From Promethearchaeota archaeon (lineage in GTDB: Archaea; Asgardarchaeota; Lokiarchaeia; Helarchaeales; RDOG01): 64,000 nucleotides of DNA. The DNA lies in the NCBI GenBank assembly GCA_011365055.1, contig RDOG01000006.1, positions 171,415 to 235,414 of the forward strand. Direction: 5' to 3'. Within the stretch, counting starts at the first letter, position 1. The number at the start of each line of letters is the position of its first letter. A model generated the notes under the pieces. The model was given only the letters and a program-made list of their open reading frames with translations. It made no database searches and was not told the DNA's origin. A program made the position numbers and the translations under genes. Positions 61,473-64,000 of this stretch are shown here, piece by piece.

Positions 61473-62030
61473 ATGTTTTTTAAACTCAAGAATTTATTAA
61501 ACAAGCTTGCTTTTTATACAAAATTTGAAAGAATGGATATGATTGAATTTTATAAGACTGAAATTCAAAAGAATTTAATGCCGATAAGAAGTTTTGAAAG
61601 AGATTTTAATGAAATTTGGACAAATTGGGCAAAAAAAAATAGTAAATCAGAGGTAGCAAAATTTTTTAAAGAAAAAGGAGATAAGTTATTAATAAGATGG
61701 CTCACTGAGGTTTTTCCATTTAATAATAGGAAATTAGATGTAAAATTTTTTGAGGGGGGAACGACTGTTGATATTATCTTAAAAATAACTTATGCTTTTT
61801 CTAATGAAGAATTGTTTTTTGTTGAAAAAATAATTTCAGAAAATAAAATTGATTTATCTCCTCAAATAGCTTTGGTTAGAAGTTTTGCTGAACTAATTCT
61901 AATATTTCCAATAATTTGGAATGAAATTATTGGATATGAATTTACTATTATGCCTGAAAACGAAAAAGAAGAATTAAAAAAAGACGGTTTAAATCTACTA
62001 ATGGAATTTTCTTCGAGACCATATTATTAA
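61473..62030 (+). CDS. Uncharacterised alpha/beta protein
   Basis: 185 aa. An N-terminal helical part (DMIEFYKTEIQKNLMPIRSFERDFNEIWTNW...), then a sheet region (RKLDVKFFEGGTTVDIILKITYAF) and a C-terminal helix with hydrophobic residues (IALVRSFAELILIFPIIWNEIIG). No Cys and no motif are recognised. It is convergent with the prs gene (gap 8 nt). Confidence 0.7.
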   Translation: MFFKLKNLLNKLAFYTKFERMDMIEFYKTEIQKNLMPIRSFERDFNEIWTNWAKKNSKSEVAKFFKEKGDKLLIRWLTEVFPFNNRKLDVKFFEGGTTVDIILKITYAFSNEELFFVEKIISENKIDLSPQIALVRSFAELILIFPIIWNEIIGYEFTIMPENEKEELKKDGLNLLMEFSSRPYY

Positions 62031-62038
62031 AAGAAATT

Positions 62039-62947
62039 TTATGAAAAATTTTTTTTAATAAATTTAACTATAGAGGTGCTTAAAGAAATACTACTACATT
62101 CGGATGGTATTGCATCAGTTCCAATTATTTTTTTTGCCCCTGCATTTAATATCCTTGTTTTTGCATCTGAAATTAGTAATGGGTGTGTACATGCCGCATA
62201 AATATCTCTTGCTCCTTGAGATCTCGCCATTTCAATGCCTTTCACCATTGTTCCACCAGTTGAAATAATATCATCGATAAAAACAACGTCTCTGTTTTTT
62301 ACTGATAAATCTTTTAATGATGTTTTAATTTCACCAGTTATTTTTGATCTTTCTTTTTCTAAATAAGTATAATCAGAAGCTAACAGATCTGCTAATTCTT
62401 TTGCTTTATCTTGTGCACCCTTGTCTGGTGCGATAATTAAAGGTTTTAATAAACTATACTCCTTTAATAATTCAGCAATTAAAGGAATTGCACTTAAATT
62501 TATAAAAGAATAATTTTTGAAGAAATTTTCTATTATTCTTGAATGTATGTCAAAACTCACAAAAAATTTTGCACGATCAGAAGAGATACTGTCTATTATC
62601 TTGCAGATTAATTTTGAACTTAAAGATTCACCTTCTAAAAATCTTTTGTCTTGCCTACTATAAGCGAAATAAGGAATAATTAAAGATAAACTTTTCGGAT
62701 TCATATTAATTATTGCTTCTATCATAAAAAATAACTCTATTAAATTATCATTTTGAGGAAAGGATGTGGTTTGAATTAATAACACGTCCTTATCTGCTAC
62801 ATTATCCTCAATTTTTACATATTGCTCTCCATCTGGAAATTTTTTAAATTTTACTAAAGAAGGTTTTATATTAAGAGAAATAGCAACATTTAAGCCCAAA
62901 ATTTGAGAAGAGGGACCAGGAATAATCTTCATTATAAATTCCTCCAT
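62039..62947 (-). CDS. prs: Ribose-phosphate pyrophosphokinase
   Basis: Makes PRPP from ribose-5-phosphate and ATP for nucleotide, histidine and tryptophan synthesis. It has FPDGEQYVKI (about residues 36-45), IIPYFAYSRQDKRFLEGE (about 87-104), APDKGAQDKA (about 168), and the PRPP loop VFIDDIISTGGTM (about 217-229). 302 aa. The start may be ATG 62947 or, more likely from homologues, ATG 62932 (MKIIPGPSS). Confidence 0.95.
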   Translation of the reverse strand: MEEFIMKIIPGPSSQILGLNVAISLNIKPSLVKFKKFPDGEQYVKIEDNVADKDVLLIQTTSFPQNDNLIELFFMIEAIINMNPKSLSLIIPYFAYSRQDKRFLEGESLSSKLICKIIDSISSDRAKFFVSFDIHSRIIENFFKNYSFINLSAIPLIAELLKEYSLLKPLIIAPDKGAQDKAKELADLLASDYTYLEKERSKITGEIKTSLKDLSVKNRDVVFIDDIISTGGTMVKGIEMARSQGARDIYAACTHPLLISDAKTRILNAGAKKIIGTDAIPSECSSISLSTSIVKFIKKNFS

Positions 62948-63168
62948 TTTAATAAATACAAATTTTTAAATTAAACTATTTTTTCTTTTCTAAACCTCTT
63001 TTTATAAGTTATGATTCTAACTATCTTTATTTTCTCTTTTATTATTTATCTTTTTTAATTTAAAATTTAGGTTCAATAGAGACTTTTGTGTAGTTTTTAT
63101 AGAGAATTTTGTAACAATAAAAAGGATCTCAAATAATTAAAAATACTTTAACTTTACGAGTGGTATAA

Positions 63169-64000
63169 ATGAAAAATCTCGTTTTAGATATTAAAAAACA
63201 TTTAAAAATAATTAAAAATATTTATGGAGTAGAAAATGTAGTATTAACTCAAAGAGATGGGCAACCAATTGAAAGTAGTGGTGTTTGGCTATCAAAAAAT
63301 GAAATTTTTGGAGTTTGTTCATCCACTTCCGCTATATTTAATGTTGCAGAATTATTACATAAAGATTGTTTAAATTATATTTTAATTGATGGAAAAAGAG
63401 CAAAGATTTTAATAACTCCCATTTATATTGAGAATAATACCGAAATTTTTAATCAAAATTCAAATAGAGCAGAATTTTTTATAGCAATTACTACTCGACC
63501 ACAAGTAAACTTAGGCGGCATCTTTATTAAATTGAAAAAAAAATTGGAGATTATTGGAAAAATAATTTCTGAATCTAAATATGATTTTAAACCACCTTTA
63601 AGGTCATTTTCAGAAAAAGAAATTGAAAATATTCTAAACTCTTTTAGCGTAAAAAATCAGCAAGAAATAGCATCTGATAAATTTATCGATACATTTACGT
63701 TTAAATTAGACATAAGTATTTCAAATAAAATAAGGGATGTTGTTTTTGATTTTTCAAAAAATGTCCCAGGAGTAAATTTAGCAATAGTAGCACTTAATGG
63801 AGGATATTCCTTATGTAAATTTTCTTTGGATCCACTTATTGATTCTGAGGGTGCATTACCTTTTAGCTTATTTGATACTAGTAGAAGAATTATTTGGATG
63901 TTAAAAAAAACAGAAATTAATAATGTTTTGTGTGATTGTAAAAAATATAATCATTTCACATATGGTTTGTTGAAGGGTTCAATTTTTAGCACTTACATTT
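63169..64000 (+). CDS. Tandem Roadblock-type protein, C-terminus cut by window edge
   Basis: The frame is open to the end of the window (277 codons seen). Residues about 10-125 form a Roadblock domain (GVENVVLTQRDGQPIESSG, SAIFNVAELLHKD, YILIDGKRAKILITPI, EFFIAITTRP). Residues about 180-275 look like a second Roadblock/longin-type domain (KIRDVVFDFSKNVPGVNLAIVAL). The ATG at 63169 has GAGTGGTA upstream. It is another of the window's GTPase-partner proteins. Confidence 0.8.
   Translation, partial: MKNLVLDIKKHLKIIKNIYGVENVVLTQRDGQPIESSGVWLSKNEIFGVCSSTSAIFNVAELLHKDCLNYILIDGKRAKILITPIYIENNTEIFNQNSNRAEFFIAITTRPQVNLGGIFIKLKKKLEIIGKIISESKYDFKPPLRSFSEKEIENILNSFSVKNQQEIASDKFIDTFTFKLDISISNKIRDVVFDFSKNVPGVNLAIVALNGGYSLCKFSLDPLIDSEGALPFSLFDTSRRIIWMLKKTEINNVLCDCKKYNHFTYGLLKGSIFSTYI

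Noticed and set aside
1..64000. CRISPR arrays, insertion sequences, prophage genes
   Set aside because: No repeat-spacer array, transposase or phage structural gene was seen. The only mobile element is the MCM intein.

Overview
This is an AT-rich archaeal chromosome segment whose gene content points to an Asgard archaeon, most like Lokiarchaeia (Promethearchaeota). The pointers are at least four Roadblock/LC7 proteins, an MglA/Arf-like small GTPase, a longin-like protein, an Rpn11/Csn5-type JAMM protein, a polyproline coiled-coil protein, very long coiled-coil proteins, eukaryote-like replication and AAA machinery (Orc1/Cdc6, MCM, Cdc48), an OB-fold pair, ribosomal protein eS17, and a LysW-dependent amino-acid pathway. 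TTG starts are common. Ribosome-binding sites look like GGAGG or GGTGATC.

Layout. 0-2.5 kb: a tRNA thiolase, a tRNA-Ser(GCU) with a probable 7S/SRP RNA beside it on the minus strand, and a lone C5-cytosine methyltransferase. 2.5-10.4 kb: a candidate structured RNA, an unknown gene, a 1313-residue wHTH/coiled-coil/TrmB-like protein, and a P-type Ca2+ ATPase. 10.4-16.6 kb: a probable replication origin with three mini-ORB elements, then orc1/cdc6, a small wHTH gene and an MCM helicase carrying a large intein. 16.6-24.1 kb: Trm56, archaemetzincin, MBF1, an SDR, a Roadblock protein, a B12/radical SAM protein, an unusual proteasome beta subunit, UPF0248, a NOG1-like GTPase and ArgG. 24.3-29.2 kb: a double OB-fold protein, a type IV pilus-like ATPase and membrane cluster, and eS17.

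30.3-35.9 kb is an arginine cluster: argH, lysW (57 codons), lysX/argX, lysZ, lysK, then on the opposite strand an N-acetylornithine-type carbamoyltransferase. With argG at 23 kb this gives most of a carrier-protein arginine route. The reductase and aminotransferase (LysY, LysJ) are not in the window. 36-47 kb holds an oxidoreductase, the JAMM protein, the polyproline protein, a V4R/Roadblock fusion, a second wHTH/coiled-coil/TrmB-like giant with a STAND-like AAA/TPR ATPase in one operon, and two small tandem Cys proteins of possible V4R/Bet3 type. 47-54 kb holds GalT, a gamma-glutamylcyclotransferase next to a zinc-ribbon amidoligase-like enzyme, a longin-wHTH protein, FAU-1 and small proteins. 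55-64 kb holds an inositol-phosphatase-family enzyme, a tRNA-Leu and a tRNA-Gly each with an intron at a non-standard position, a broken HAD gene behind cdc48, an MglA-like GTPase facing a Roadblock gene, PRPP synthetase, and a tandem Roadblock protein cut by the window edge.

The least ordinary points are the two giant wHTH-coiled-coil-TrmB proteins, the amidoligase/cyclotransferase pair, the proteasome beta subunit with Ala where the catalytic Thr1 should be, the AOTCase-type enzyme in a LysW cluster, the two non-canonical tRNA introns, and three genes whose conserved N-termini begin upstream of any ATG/GTG/TTG codon. All calls come from reading the sequence. No database search or folding program was run.
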